Of a stretch of DNA of 33,586 nt, positions 14,841 through 22,987 are shown one piece after another. The position numbers were made by a program, and so were the translations under genes. Below the pieces are notes generated by a model, which saw only the letters and a list, made by a program, of their open reading frames with translations, did not search any database and had not been told where the DNA came from. The DNA is from Planctomycetota bacterium (GTDB lineage Bacteria; Planctomycetota; UBA1135; GCA-002686595): NCBI GenBank assembly GCA_012959525.1, contig DUDB01000010.1:4864-38449 (forward strand), read 5' to 3'. How positions within the stretch are numbered: the first letter of the stretch is position 1; each line of letters opens with the position of its first letter.

Positions 14841-16184
14841 ATGCGTTCAACCATTGCAACCCTCACCGCCCTCTGCTTGTCCACCACAGCCTTCGGGCAG
14901 TACCCCGAACTTCACTACGACCCGATCGATCTCGGGACGCTGGGCGGAATTGCCAGCCAGGGCCATGAAGCACACGGAATCACCACGGCCCTCGATCGCG
15001 CCGTGGTCGGGCAGGCCCAGACACCCTCCGGGGATTGGCATCCGTTCTTGTGGACCGACGGCCAGATGCAGGATCTGGGGACCTTCGGAGGACCGCTCGG
15101 CAGCGCCGCCAGCATGAACCTGTTCGGAGTCGTGGTCGGCCACGCGGATGCGCCGGGACCTGCGGCCGCCAACCCGCGCGCCTTTCGCTGGGATCCCGTC
15201 AACGGACTCAAGGATCTCGGGGACCTGGGTGGAGGACGCAGTTGGGCCACGGGTATCGACCTGTACGGTGAGTCGATCTGCGGGCACAGCGTGCTCGCCA
15301 ATGGAGACACGCACGGCTTCTTCCGAAGCGCGCAGGGCGGCCCGCTAGTGGATATCGGCACCCTCGGCGGCAGCACCAGCTTTGCCGATGGCGTCGACGC
15401 CTCGATCGTCGTCGGGGGAGCGACTACCGCGACCGGATCCATGCGCGCCATCTACTGGCATCCTGCAATGGGCCTGGTCGATCTGGGCACCCTGGGAGGA
15501 ACCACCAGCCGTGCCACGGCCACGGCCAACGGATCGGTCTGCGGCTGGTCGCGCACGGCCTCGGGGGAGACCCACGCCTTTCTCGTCACCTCGCCCCTGC
15601 AGCCCATGACGGACCTGGGCACTTTGGGTGGCACCATCAGCATGGCCCTGGGCATGACCAACGCCGGGAGAATCGTCGGGACCTCGGAGACCGAGGACGG
15701 CAGCCTGCACGCCTTCTACTGGGACAATCTCAGCCAGCAGATGCTCGACCTCAACGACCGCATTCCCGAACACTCAGGCTGGGTTCTGGAGGCCGCGACC
15801 TACACGGACGATTACGGTTTCATCTCCGGCCACGGCATCCACCAGGGAGTGCGGCGCGCCTTCATGCTGCGCCCCTTCAAAGTTCAGGTGGTTGGATTCG
15901 CGGGCACGACCAACACCCTCAAAGTCGACTTCTGTGAGCCGGGAGAGCCGATCTTCTATGCCTGGTCCTTGCGCGGAAACGCCGTCAGTTCTCCAGGCTT
16001 CTTCGGTTCCAGGACGGGATTTGGCGGCCTGAACTATGCCGGTCGCGCCACCGCGAAGAGTTGGGGACAGGCCACCCTTAACCTGGACGTTCCGGCATCC
16101 GTGTCCGGCACCACCGTCTACTTCAAGGCGATTGCGCCCAACCGCCGACTGGCCAGCCCCGAGGTCGCCAAGACCTACTTCTGA
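14841..16184 (+). CDS. Secreted HAF-repeat protein (extracellular beta-propeller type)
   Basis: A 447-residue protein. The signal peptide is 1-19, ending AFGQ. Residues about 29-300 carry six D-[LI]-G-x-[LF]-GG units (DLGTLGG, DLGTFGG, DLGDLGG, DIGTLGG, DLGTLGG, DLGTLGG), each followed about 25 residues on by a V-V/C-G strand and then an H-A-F or R-A-F/I motif (HPFLW, RAFRW, HGFF, RAIYW, HAFLV, HAFYW). This is the HAF repeat of TIGR02913 and probably folds as a propeller. The last about 100 residues (from about 350, VQVVGFAGTTNTLKVDF) are a separate beta-rich domain I do not recognise. The function is unknown; such proteins are frequent in planctomycetes and myxobacteria. It is convergent with the kinase gene, with only 6 bp between the two stops. 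Confidence 0.88.
   Translation: MRSTIATLTALCLSTTAFGQYPELHYDPIDLGTLGGIASQGHEAHGITTALDRAVVGQAQTPSGDWHPFLWTDGQMQDLGTFGGPLGSAASMNLFGVVVGHADAPGPAAANPRAFRWDPVNGLKDLGDLGGGRSWATGIDLYGESICGHSVLANGDTHGFFRSAQGGPLVDIGTLGGSTSFADGVDASIVVGGATTATGSMRAIYWHPAMGLVDLGTLGGTTSRATATANGSVCGWSRTASGETHAFLVTSPLQPMTDLGTLGGTISMALGMTNAGRIVGTSETEDGSLHAFYWDNLSQQMLDLNDRIPEHSGWVLEAATYTDDYGFISGHGIHQGVRRAFMLRPFKVQVVGFAGTTNTLKVDFCEPGEPIFYAWSLRGNAVSSPGFFGSRTGFGGLNYAGRATAKSWGQATLNLDVPASVSGTTVYFKAIAPNRRLASPEVAKTYF
14928..15725 (+). repeat. HAF repeat region in coding sequence
   Basis: Six protein-level repeats of about 45 residues, marked by DLGTLGG-like motifs and H-A-F motifs. At DNA level they have diverged (CTGGGCACC/CTCGGGACG variants), so this is old duplication rather than a recent tandem array. 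Confidence 0.75.
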
Positions 16185-16190
16185 AAAGGA

Positions 16191-19100
16191 CTAGTCTCGC
16201 AGAAGCAGGCTCAGGACCTCGTGACGGAATTCGACACCCTCCCCTGGCGTGTCCACCCTGGCGGACAGACCACAGGCTTCTTGCAGCCAGATCTCTACTT
16301 CTGAGGCCACGGTCTCGTTCGAGACGGCGGTCACGAGAGGCAGCGGGCCCTGAGCATTCCAGACCAACCGGACCTCCACCCCCAGGGCTGCTGCCCCGGC
16401 GGCGCGGCCGTCCGAACTGGTTCTGTGGGGCGCGCCGTTCACCAGCAGCACCTTCTTGAAGAGCCCCGGAGCGAGGAGCGCCAGGTCCAGGGCGATGGTC
16501 GCTCCCAGGCCCTCCCCGACCAGCACGACCCTGCCACGCTCCAGAGTGGTGTCGGCGAGCGCAGCACGCAGGTGCACAAGCAACTCCCGAGAGCGGGGGC
16601 GCGGGTCCGCCAAGATGGTCCTCTCGTCGTCGATCCAACTCTGGCCGGCCTGGGGCAGAGCGCCAAGGCCAAAGGGGGCCGGCGGCGCCAGGAGGATGAG
16701 GCCTTCCTTGCTGGCAAGTGCGGGCCAGGGCCCAGCACCCATGGACTCCCGAGTGACGCCCTCTCCGGCAAGCAAGACCAAGAGCCCCGGCTTGTCCGAA
16801 CGGGGCTCCGGCTCCAGCCTGAAGACCCGCTCACGTTCGGCCTGGAACGCCCGGCCCTGGTCCAAGACGGCCTCCAACGCCGCTCGACCCTCTGGGAGAG
16901 TTCGCAACGCGGCGAGCTCGGGGTCCATGTTCATGACCTCGATACGGCGCTGAGAACTCCCGTATCCGGCTCGGCGTGCGCGCTCGATCCAACCCGCAGC
17001 CTCCAAGGGTGATGCGTGCAGGGCCAGGGTGCAGGCGATGTTGTAGGGAGCCACGGGGTCTCCCGGTAGGATCTCGATGCACTCCTCGAAGGAGGCGCGT
17101 GCTCCCTCCACGTCGCCCGCGACGTGCGCGGTGATCCCGGCCTGGAACGCCGCACGGTAGGCAGCGGACTTGCGCGGAGCCTCTTCCAGGGGGTACGGCG
17201 GCTCGCTGGCGGCGGAGTCATTCAGCAGTCGCTCACGCGCGGCACGATGGTCCGCCGCGAGTTCGAGGGAGCCAGCCCGCAGAGCCCACTGTTCCAGCAG
17301 TTCGTGCACCCGAGCCATTCGGACGAGATCCGGCTGCCAACGCTCACGGTGGATGGTGAGAGCCCGTTCGAGGGCAAAGCGCCCTTGCTCCGGGTTTCCT
17401 TCGAGCAACTCGATCCCGCCGGAGACCTCATGGACCTCCGCCGCCAGGGGCTGCGTCGATTGTGGCCCGAGCAGATCCATCAGAATCCCGACCGATTCCC
17501 GGGCCTGCTCCGTCTGTCCCACGGCGATGGCAGCACGGGCCAGGACCAGGCGTGCGCGCATCCCAGCCGGGCTGCCCTCTTCGTGGAGTGCCTCATAGGT
17601 GCGCACAACGCGACCTGAGATTCCCAAGGCCATCTCGTGCTGCCCCAGCGCTAGGCGCACGGCTGCCAGCCGTCCCAGGGTGGCCACCGTTTCCGAATGC
17701 TCCTGGCCCAACACACTCTGTTGAATGGCGAAGGCACGGTCCAACAAAGCACCCGCCTCCTCCAAGAGGCCGAGTTCCTGGTGAGCCTGCGCGCTGGCTG
17801 CGAGCAATGCGGCACGCGTCTGTGGTTGAGAGGCGCCCATGATCTCCAGATCGTTGCGAGCTGCTCGCAAGAGCTCCCGAGCACCCTCTCGCGCCGCTTC
17901 ACCTGAGTCCCCCGACAACTCGAAGAGCCCCACGAGGAACTCCACAACCTCGTTGCGCAAGACCAACTGGTGCTGAGCCTCGTCGCGCTCCTCGCTGATG
18001 GCCCGGTTGATCGACATCAGCACAACGGGCAGCGCCAGAAGAGCCACAAGCACAGCCCCCACCACCGTGGCCAGGACGGGTCGACGGCGGACGGCGCGTG
18101 ACAGGCGCCGGCCCATTCCGATCTTGCGTGCCTGAATTGGCTGGTAGGCGAGGAATCGCCGCAGGTCGGCGGCCAGGGCGCCCGCACTGGAGTAACGCCG
18201 CTGAGGGTCCTTCTCCATGGCGGCCAGGCAGATCGTCTCCAGGTCGTGGGGAACGGCCGGGTTCACTCGGCCGGGAGGTACCGCGTCACGGGTCAGAATA
18301 TCCCTGAAGAGCGCCGGCGTCGTCTTTCCCTCGTACGGCCGCTGCAGCGTGAGCATCTCGTAGAGGGTCACACCCAGGGCGTAGACGTCCACTCGGGCGT
18401 CCAGATCGCGCCGGTGACCCGAGAGTTGCTCCGGAGCGATGTAGTAGGGCGTACCGGTGAACTCCCCCGTGCGTGTCAGTGCTGGCTGGTCGGAGAGTTG
18501 AGCCAAGCCGAAGTCAAACAACTGCGCCCGCCCGTCACGGCGCAAGAGAACGTTCGATGGTTTCACGTCACGATGCAGGACTCCGCTCGTGTGCGCGTGC
18601 TCAAGGGCATCGGCAACGTCCAGGATGATGCGGCAGATGGACTCCACGTAGGAGTGGCCCATCCAGACTCCCTCCGTGTGGCCAACAACGGTGTCCAGGT
18701 CGCCACCTTCCAGGTCGTGCACATCGCGATCCATGGCCTGAAGCTGGGACACCGCCTCGTCCAGTGGACAGCCCCTCACGTACTCCATGGTGAAGTAGGC
18801 CAGACCCTCCACTTCACCGACGTCGATCACGGGCACGATACAAGGATGGAGGAGTTCCGTGAGGGCGCGGGCCTCGCGTGCGAACCGCTCGGCGGCGCGA
18901 TCCCCTTTCTGGATCGGCATGGAACTCATCTTGAGCGCGACCTCGCGCCCTTGGCGTTCGTCGCGAGCGAGATAGACCGTGCCCGCGCCGCCCTGTCCCA
19001 GACGGTTCAGCAGTTGGTAGTTACCGAAGCGGCGAGGGAGCCCGTCATCTTGGGAGGTGCTCATGAGGCCCGAACGCTCCAACGACCCCAGCCTCTCACG

Positions 19101-19289
19101 CAGCCGGGCTTCCCACTCGGGATACCGACTCAACACCGCCATCGCGGCCTCCCAGCCACTCTCGGCGTGTTCTTCGATGCACTCAGCCAGAGCGTCTTCG
19201 AAGGCGTCCGCGTGTTCACTCTCTTCGGTCAAGTCGTGCAAATTCGTAGCGCCCAGAGGCCTCGCAGCGGGCGGCAGTATTCTCCCCAC
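16191..19289 (-). CDS. Membrane Ser/Thr kinase with TPR region and C-terminal degenerate alpha/beta hydrolase domain
   Basis: A 1032-residue protein from GTG 19289. Residues 20-75 are an acidic N-terminal helical segment. The Hanks-type kinase spans 89-385: GQGGAGTVY (98-106), Lys120, HRDVKPSN (239-246), DFG 259-261, APE 285-287, all intact. A roughly 30-residue insert (about 186-214) lies after helix D. A transmembrane helix at about 404-426 puts the kinase in the cytoplasm. Residues about 430-800 are TPR-like helical repeats (HQELGLLEEAGALLDRAFAI and similar). From about 830 the fold changes to an alpha/beta hydrolase (LLVLLAGEG, LILLAPPAPFGLG, VVLVGEGLGATIALDLALL), but the nucleophile elbow at 925-929 reads G-E-G-L-G, with Gly927 where Ser belongs, so it is probably inactive. 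It is divergent from the ECF sigma gene, with 18 bp between starts. The exact start is uncertain; TTG or ATG codons downstream are possible. Confidence 0.92.
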   Translation of the reverse strand: MGRILPPAARPLGATNLHDLTEESEHADAFEDALAECIEEHAESGWEAAMAVLSRYPEWEARLRERLGSLERSGLMSTSQDDGLPRRFGNYQLLNRLGQGGAGTVYLARDERQGREVALKMSSMPIQKGDRAAERFAREARALTELLHPCIVPVIDVGEVEGLAYFTMEYVRGCPLDEAVSQLQAMDRDVHDLEGGDLDTVVGHTEGVWMGHSYVESICRIILDVADALEHAHTSGVLHRDVKPSNVLLRRDGRAQLFDFGLAQLSDQPALTRTGEFTGTPYYIAPEQLSGHRRDLDARVDVYALGVTLYEMLTLQRPYEGKTTPALFRDILTRDAVPPGRVNPAVPHDLETICLAAMEKDPQRRYSSAGALAADLRRFLAYQPIQARKIGMGRRLSRAVRRRPVLATVVGAVLVALLALPVVLMSINRAISEERDEAQHQLVLRNEVVEFLVGLFELSGDSGEAAREGARELLRAARNDLEIMGASQPQTRAALLAASAQAHQELGLLEEAGALLDRAFAIQQSVLGQEHSETVATLGRLAAVRLALGQHEMALGISGRVVRTYEALHEEGSPAGMRARLVLARAAIAVGQTEQARESVGILMDLLGPQSTQPLAAEVHEVSGGIELLEGNPEQGRFALERALTIHRERWQPDLVRMARVHELLEQWALRAGSLELAADHRAARERLLNDSAASEPPYPLEEAPRKSAAYRAAFQAGITAHVAGDVEGARASFEECIEILPGDPVAPYNIACTLALHASPLEAAGWIERARRAGYGSSQRRIEVMNMDPELAALRTLPEGRAALEAVLDQGRAFQAERERVFRLEPEPRSDKPGLLVLLAGEGVTRESMGAGPWPALASKEGLILLAPPAPFGLGALPQAGQSWIDDERTILADPRPRSRELLVHLRAALADTTLERGRVVLVGEGLGATIALDLALLAPGLFKKVLLVNGAPHRTSSDGRAAGAAALGVEVRLVWNAQGPLPLVTAVSNETVASEVEIWLQEACGLSARVDTPGEGVEFRHEVLSLLLRD

Positions 19290-19295
19290 TTATCC

Positions 19296-19310
19296 TATAC
19301 TGGCGCCATG
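19296..19310 (+). promoter_or_regulatory. Leaderless promoter of the ECF sigma gene, TATACT-N6-ATG
   Basis: TATACT (19296-19301), six bases, ATG 19308. The opposite strand of the same bases reads TATAGGATAAG just before the kinase GTG, so a second -10 (TAGGAT or TATAGG) may overlap it and serve the divergent gene. Confidence 0.55.
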
Positions 19311-19913
19311 ACGAGCGACGACACCGAAGTCCGTACGGCCACCCTGGTATCCAGAGCCGCAGAGGGAGATGCAGATGCCCAAGATGAGCTGATGCGTCAA
19401 CACCTGCCGGGCTTGCGGGCATTTGTGCGCATGCGGCTCGGGGCTCGCCTGAGAGCGCGCGAGACAAGCATGGACCTGGTGCAGTCGGTTTGCGGGGAAG
19501 TGCTGCGGGACCTTCGGGATTTCGAGTATCGCGGGCAAGGCAGCTTCCGGCACTGGCTCTATGGCTGCGCCGAAAACAAACTCCGCAAGCTGGACCGATT
19601 CTGGAAGCGACAACGGCGGGACCCCCAGCGAGAAGAACGACTGGACGGCGGGGATGAAGCGACCCTGGTATTGAAGGAGCTGGGTGATTTTTGCACGCCC
19701 AGCAGGGACGCCATGGCGCGCGAGGAATTGGAACGCATCGAGACAGCCTTCGGAGAACTGTCGGAGGATCAGCAGCAGGTGATTCTTCTCAGTCGGGTGG
19801 TGGGTCTCCCGCACGCGGCCGTCGCCAAGGAACTCGGCCGGACGCCCACAGCCACACGCTCGCTTCTCTCGCGCGCCCTGGCACGCCTGGCCGTGCTCCT
19901 GGAGAGCCCATAG
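19308..19913 (+). CDS. ECF sigma factor (kinase-associated type)
   Basis: A 201-residue extracytoplasmic-function sigma factor. Region 2 spans about residues 12-85 (VSRAAEGDADAQDELMRQHLPG, MDLVQSVCGEVLRDL, GSFRHWLYGCAENKLRKLDRFW), and region 4 about 140-195 (FGELSEDQQQVILLSRVVGL, HAAVAKELGRTPTATRSLLS), the helix-turn-helix that binds the -35 element. The frame stays open upstream to 18246, but that is antisense to the kinase gene; ATG 19308 is fixed by the TATACT-N6-ATG promoter and by family length. ECF factors encoded beside Ser/Thr kinases are a recognised planctomycete theme, so the divergent kinase may regulate it by phosphorylation (inference). No anti-sigma factor is encoded here. Confidence 0.93.
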   Translation: MTSDDTEVRTATLVSRAAEGDADAQDELMRQHLPGLRAFVRMRLGARLRARETSMDLVQSVCGEVLRDLRDFEYRGQGSFRHWLYGCAENKLRKLDRFWKRQRRDPQREERLDGGDEATLVLKELGDFCTPSRDAMAREELERIETAFGELSEDQQQVILLSRVVGLPHAAVAKELGRTPTATRSLLSRALARLAVLLESP

Positions 19914-19918
19914 AAGCT

Positions 19919-19948
19919 GGGCCCACAGCACCCAGGTGCTGCGGGCCC
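19919..19948. terminator. Bidirectional hairpin terminator between ECF sigma and propeller genes
   Basis: GGGCCC (19919-19924) pairs with GGGCCC (19943-19948), and inside it CAGCACC (19926-19932) pairs with GGTGCTG (19935-19941), with one A-C mismatch between: 13 pairs in all. It sits in the 63-bp gap between two convergent genes and has no T-tract on either side. Confidence 0.65.
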
Positions 19949-19976
19949 TCACAGGAATCCAAGGACTCTCCGGGGA

Positions 19977-21218
19977 TCAGGGCTTGAAGGTCACAACGTA
20001 CCCGTTGCTCAGGTTGAAGCCGGTCCCACAAGTCCCCTTGTCGTCGCGGTACCACATCTGGAAAGTCCAGGTGGAGCCACTGAAGATCTGACCACCAGCG
20101 CCGAAGTTCTGTTGAGTGAAATCGACGATCCCCGCCTGGCCAAAGAAGCCCAGGCTGCCAGACGCTTGCGTGGGAAAGCGCCGGAATCCGCCGGCTCCGG
20201 CCGAGCAAAGCCGACCATCGCCCATGATTCCACCGGAACTTGGATCGTTCGCCATGCAGAGCAGCCCAAAGCGATTGGACGGCACGTTGGTGACGAAGAG
20301 GACCATGTCATCGGCGCTCACGCTCCCACTGCCCGTGGCGCGCAATATGCCGCCTACACCGAGGCTATTGGAACACCCGGCGCTTGGATCATCATTCCCA
20401 CAAGGGCAGGCGATTCCATAGCAGTAGGTGAATCCGGGTTCGCTGGAAGACGTCATCAGCGCCGTCGATACGCTCATTCCCGAGAAGTGCTGCTGATGAA
20501 TCCGGGCACTGGAGAAATCGACACGCTGCAACCTGCCATCGCTGTCGGCCGTCATGATGTCGCCCTGGTGTACGGCCAGGCCGGACGTGTCTCCACTTGC
20601 TCCCCAGTGAAAGTTAGCGGCCTGGGTGGCGAAGTCGACCAGGGTCAGGGTGCCCGAGGGAGACCCCATGATGAGGTGCGTGCCACCGTCGGTCATCGAA
20701 CTCACGGGACCCGCGCACGTTCCCCAGAATTGGAAATCGAGGGTGTTGTTCAGGTCCTTCATCACCACAAAGCCCATCAGGCTCCCCACGAAGATCTTGT
20801 TCTGGTGGATGACCAGGGGACCGCCGTCCATGCCGAAGGGCAGGATCATGGTCTCCATGACTCGGCCCGTCTGCAGGTTGACGCGCAGCACACTACCGGC
20901 CGTGTCCGAGACGAAGAGTTCGCCCTGGTGAACGCTCAGGCCGCCGCAGGCGGCCGGCACGCTGAAGAGCCAGGTCTCCACCTCCAGATCGAGGTCGTGG
21001 CGGAAGACGTTCCCTGACGAGTCCCCCACGAGCAGGTCCGCTCCGTCGAGAGTCATCGCGGCCACGGGGCTGCTGCAGCTCAGCGTGGAGGTCGTCTGGC
21101 CGGTCACGGGGTGGGTCCGGGCGATGGTGCCCACAGAGGTTCCCAGGAGGAGTTCCTGCGCGAGACAGGGTGTGCCGAGGGTCAGGGCCAACAGGAATGG
21201 ACGGGTGTATTTCAGCAT
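19977..21218 (-). CDS. Secreted beta-propeller protein with planctomycete Cys-rich C-terminal domain
   Basis: A 413-residue protein from ATG 21218, where a signal peptide begins (FLLALTLGTPCLA, cleavage before QELL); the frame is open upstream to 21677 but has no secretory signal there. Residues about 22-255 contain repeated strands of PQQ/WD-like type (GLSVHQGELFVSDTAGSVLRV, GPLVIHQNKIFVGSLMGF, GLAVHQGDIMTADSDGRLQRV). The H-Q-G/N-[KED] motif at each blade marks a propeller of unusual sequence. After a Cys-rich link (YCYGIACPCGNDDPSAGC) comes a beta-rich domain of about 130 residues ending STWTFQMWYRD, GTCGTGFNLSNGYVVTFKP. I recall this tail from many secreted proteins of marine planctomycetes, without an assigned function; surface attachment or sorting is possible. 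Confidence 0.85.
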   Translation of the reverse strand: MLKYTRPFLLALTLGTPCLAQELLLGTSVGTIARTHPVTGQTTSTLSCSSPVAAMTLDGADLLVGDSSGNVFRHDLDLEVETWLFSVPAACGGLSVHQGELFVSDTAGSVLRVNLQTGRVMETMILPFGMDGGPLVIHQNKIFVGSLMGFVVMKDLNNTLDFQFWGTCAGPVSSMTDGGTHLIMGSPSGTLTLVDFATQAANFHWGASGDTSGLAVHQGDIMTADSDGRLQRVDFSSARIHQQHFSGMSVSTALMTSSSEPGFTYCYGIACPCGNDDPSAGCSNSLGVGGILRATGSGSVSADDMVLFVTNVPSNRFGLLCMANDPSSGGIMGDGRLCSAGAGGFRRFPTQASGSLGFFGQAGIVDFTQQNFGAGGQIFSGSTWTFQMWYRDDKGTCGTGFNLSNGYVVTFKP

Positions 21219-21432
21219 TGCGGGCCTACCGTGGAGGTTCTTGGGGGGGGTGTTTGAGGGAAGGGGATCAGCTTCAATTCTATGAGGCCCGCCCGAGGAC
21301 GAATGTTGCAATCTGAATCCGGTTTTGTCGCCCCTACCCAGCAATGGGCCATTCCAGGCCCAAGGAGAGGGTCTGGGAGCCCCTGCGCGGGTTTCCGCGT
21401 GCCGCGGGACCCGAGCGCTCAATGCCCGCCGT

Positions 21433-22746
21433 TCACCGGATGCGCAAGAGGTGACCCTCGGTCCGGATGATGAGCCCATCTTCAACGATGGCCGGCGTGG
21501 CCATGCACAGCTCTCCGAGGCTGTTCGTCCCGAGGATCTCGAACTTGTCGCCCGCCCGAATGACAAAGGTGTCGCCATCTTCGCTCTGGCAGAACACCTT
21601 GCCGTCATAGGCCCACAGGGAGGAAGTGAACGCACTGGCCGCCTCCGCGATGCGCTGCTTGCCGTAGATCTCCTCACCCGTCAGGGCATCGAAGCAGGCC
21701 ATGAACCCCTGGTCGTAGAGCACGTACAGGCGCCCGTCATAGAGAACGGGTGTGGGGTTGTACGGTCCGGCCTTCTTCTGACACCAGGCGATGAACTCGT
21801 TCTGGGTCTCGGCTCCTTCAAGAGAAATGTCGCCTTGGGCTCCGGGACGGATCGCAAACACGGGCTTGCGCCGATCTCCCACGTACCCGGAGGTCACGTA
21901 GACCATGCCATGCGCCGCAAATGGAGTCGGGATGGTGATCGATGACATACCCCCCAGCTCCCAGAGCGGTTTGCCGTCGAGTCCGTAGCTACGGATCCTG
22001 CCCGTGCCGGGGGTGACGATCTCAGTGCGCTTGTCGTTCTCCCAGATGAATGGGGTGGCCCAGTTCGACTTTTCGTCTCGCTCCACGCGCCAGATTTCCT
22101 CGCCCGTCTTGCAGTCCAGCGCCACCAGGAACGACTCTTCCTCGTTGTCGTTGACGAGGTAGATCCGGCCATCGTGCAGCGCAGGCGAGGCCGCGGTCCC
22201 CCATCCGTAGCGCGTCGGCACACTCTTCCATCTCTTTGACCACAGGGGCTCTCCCTCAAGATCAAAGCAGAAGAGCCCGACGTTCCCGACGTAGGCATAC
22301 AGGCGCTCCCCGTCACAGACGGAAGTCTCCGAAGCGAGAGAGCCCTTCACGTGATGGCCGTGTTCGGGCACACCGCGATGGAGCTCCTTCTCCCAGGCCA
22401 CCTCGCCGCTATCCAGCTTCAGGCAATACACGACCCAGCGGTAGCTCTGTTTCGGCGCCGATCGATTGCCACCGAAGTACAGGCCCTTCTTGACGGGCTC
22501 TGGCTCACCCTCTTCCTGGATGGCGGTGGTGACAAAAATCCTGTTGCCCTGGACGATCGGTGACGACCAACCACGGCCCGGGATTTTCTTCCTCCACGCG
22601 ACGTGCTCGGTCTCGCTCCAGGTACTCGGCAACTCCGAGTTCGTGCTGACTCCCAACGCACCGGGCCCACGGAACTGGGGCCAGTCCTGCGCCGTGGACG
22701 CCGGGGCCATCAAGGTCGATACACCGAGGAAGAAAAGTATGCGCAT
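21433..22746 (-). CDS. Secreted PQQ-like beta-propeller repeat protein (BamB-like fold)
   Basis: A 437-residue protein from ATG 22746, where a signal peptide starts (ILFFLGVSTLMAPASTAQ); the frame-open extension to 23097 lacks one. The mature protein opens DWPQFRGPGALGVS, the standard start of planctomycete PQQ-repeat proteins, followed by blades with the typical W-x-x-x-[LV] and D-x-x-[TS]-G-E motifs (LDSGEVAWEKELH, LEGEPLWSKRW, DCKTGEEIWRVERDEKSNW, LDGKPLWELGG, DALTGEEIYGKQR). No heme or PQQ-dehydrogenase catalytic residues were noticed, so it is probably a binding or scaffold protein. A -10-like TAGACT (complement of 22761-22766) ends 14 nt before the ATG, implying a very short leader. It is divergent from the sulfatase at 22988. 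Confidence 0.9.
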   Translation of the reverse strand: MRILFFLGVSTLMAPASTAQDWPQFRGPGALGVSTNSELPSTWSETEHVAWRKKIPGRGWSSPIVQGNRIFVTTAIQEEGEPEPVKKGLYFGGNRSAPKQSYRWVVYCLKLDSGEVAWEKELHRGVPEHGHHVKGSLASETSVCDGERLYAYVGNVGLFCFDLEGEPLWSKRWKSVPTRYGWGTAASPALHDGRIYLVNDNEEESFLVALDCKTGEEIWRVERDEKSNWATPFIWENDKRTEIVTPGTGRIRSYGLDGKPLWELGGMSSITIPTPFAAHGMVYVTSGYVGDRRKPVFAIRPGAQGDISLEGAETQNEFIAWCQKKAGPYNPTPVLYDGRLYVLYDQGFMACFDALTGEEIYGKQRIAEAASAFTSSLWAYDGKVFCQSEDGDTFVIRAGDKFEILGTNSLGELCMATPAIVEDGLIIRTEGHLLRIR

Positions 22747-22987
22747 GGGAATAACTTTGGAGTCTACACGCCTCAGCGGATCGCGCGGGCCCCGGATTCC
22801 AGGGCTGGCCGCGCACTCCACAGACAAGAGTACCGAAGCCCGTTGGTGCCCGGCGCGCAAGAGAATAAGCCCGGATCGGCCAGGCTGGCGGGGGATCGCT
22901 GGGTGGAGCAGCAGTTGCATGGCTCGGGTTCTCCCGTGTGGGCTATCCTGAGCGCGCTGTTCCCGGTCGAACTGCTTCCGTCCTTCA

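Noticed and set aside
14824..14841. TACCAT before the HAF gene as a seventh leaderless promoter
   Set aside because: The spacing is 11 nt, not 6, so it was left out of the set; a short leader is possible.
18246..19307. Upstream extension of the ECF sigma frame
   Set aside because: It is antisense to the kinase gene; the sigma domain begins at ATG 19308, which has its own -10 element.
19290..19952. 220-codon minus-strand frame over the ECF gene
   Set aside because: Antisense shadow of the sigma factor; no motif of its own.
21219..21677. N-terminal extension of the propeller protein frame
   Set aside because: It overlaps the 3' end of the neighbouring PQQ gene and would hide the signal peptide that starts at 21218.
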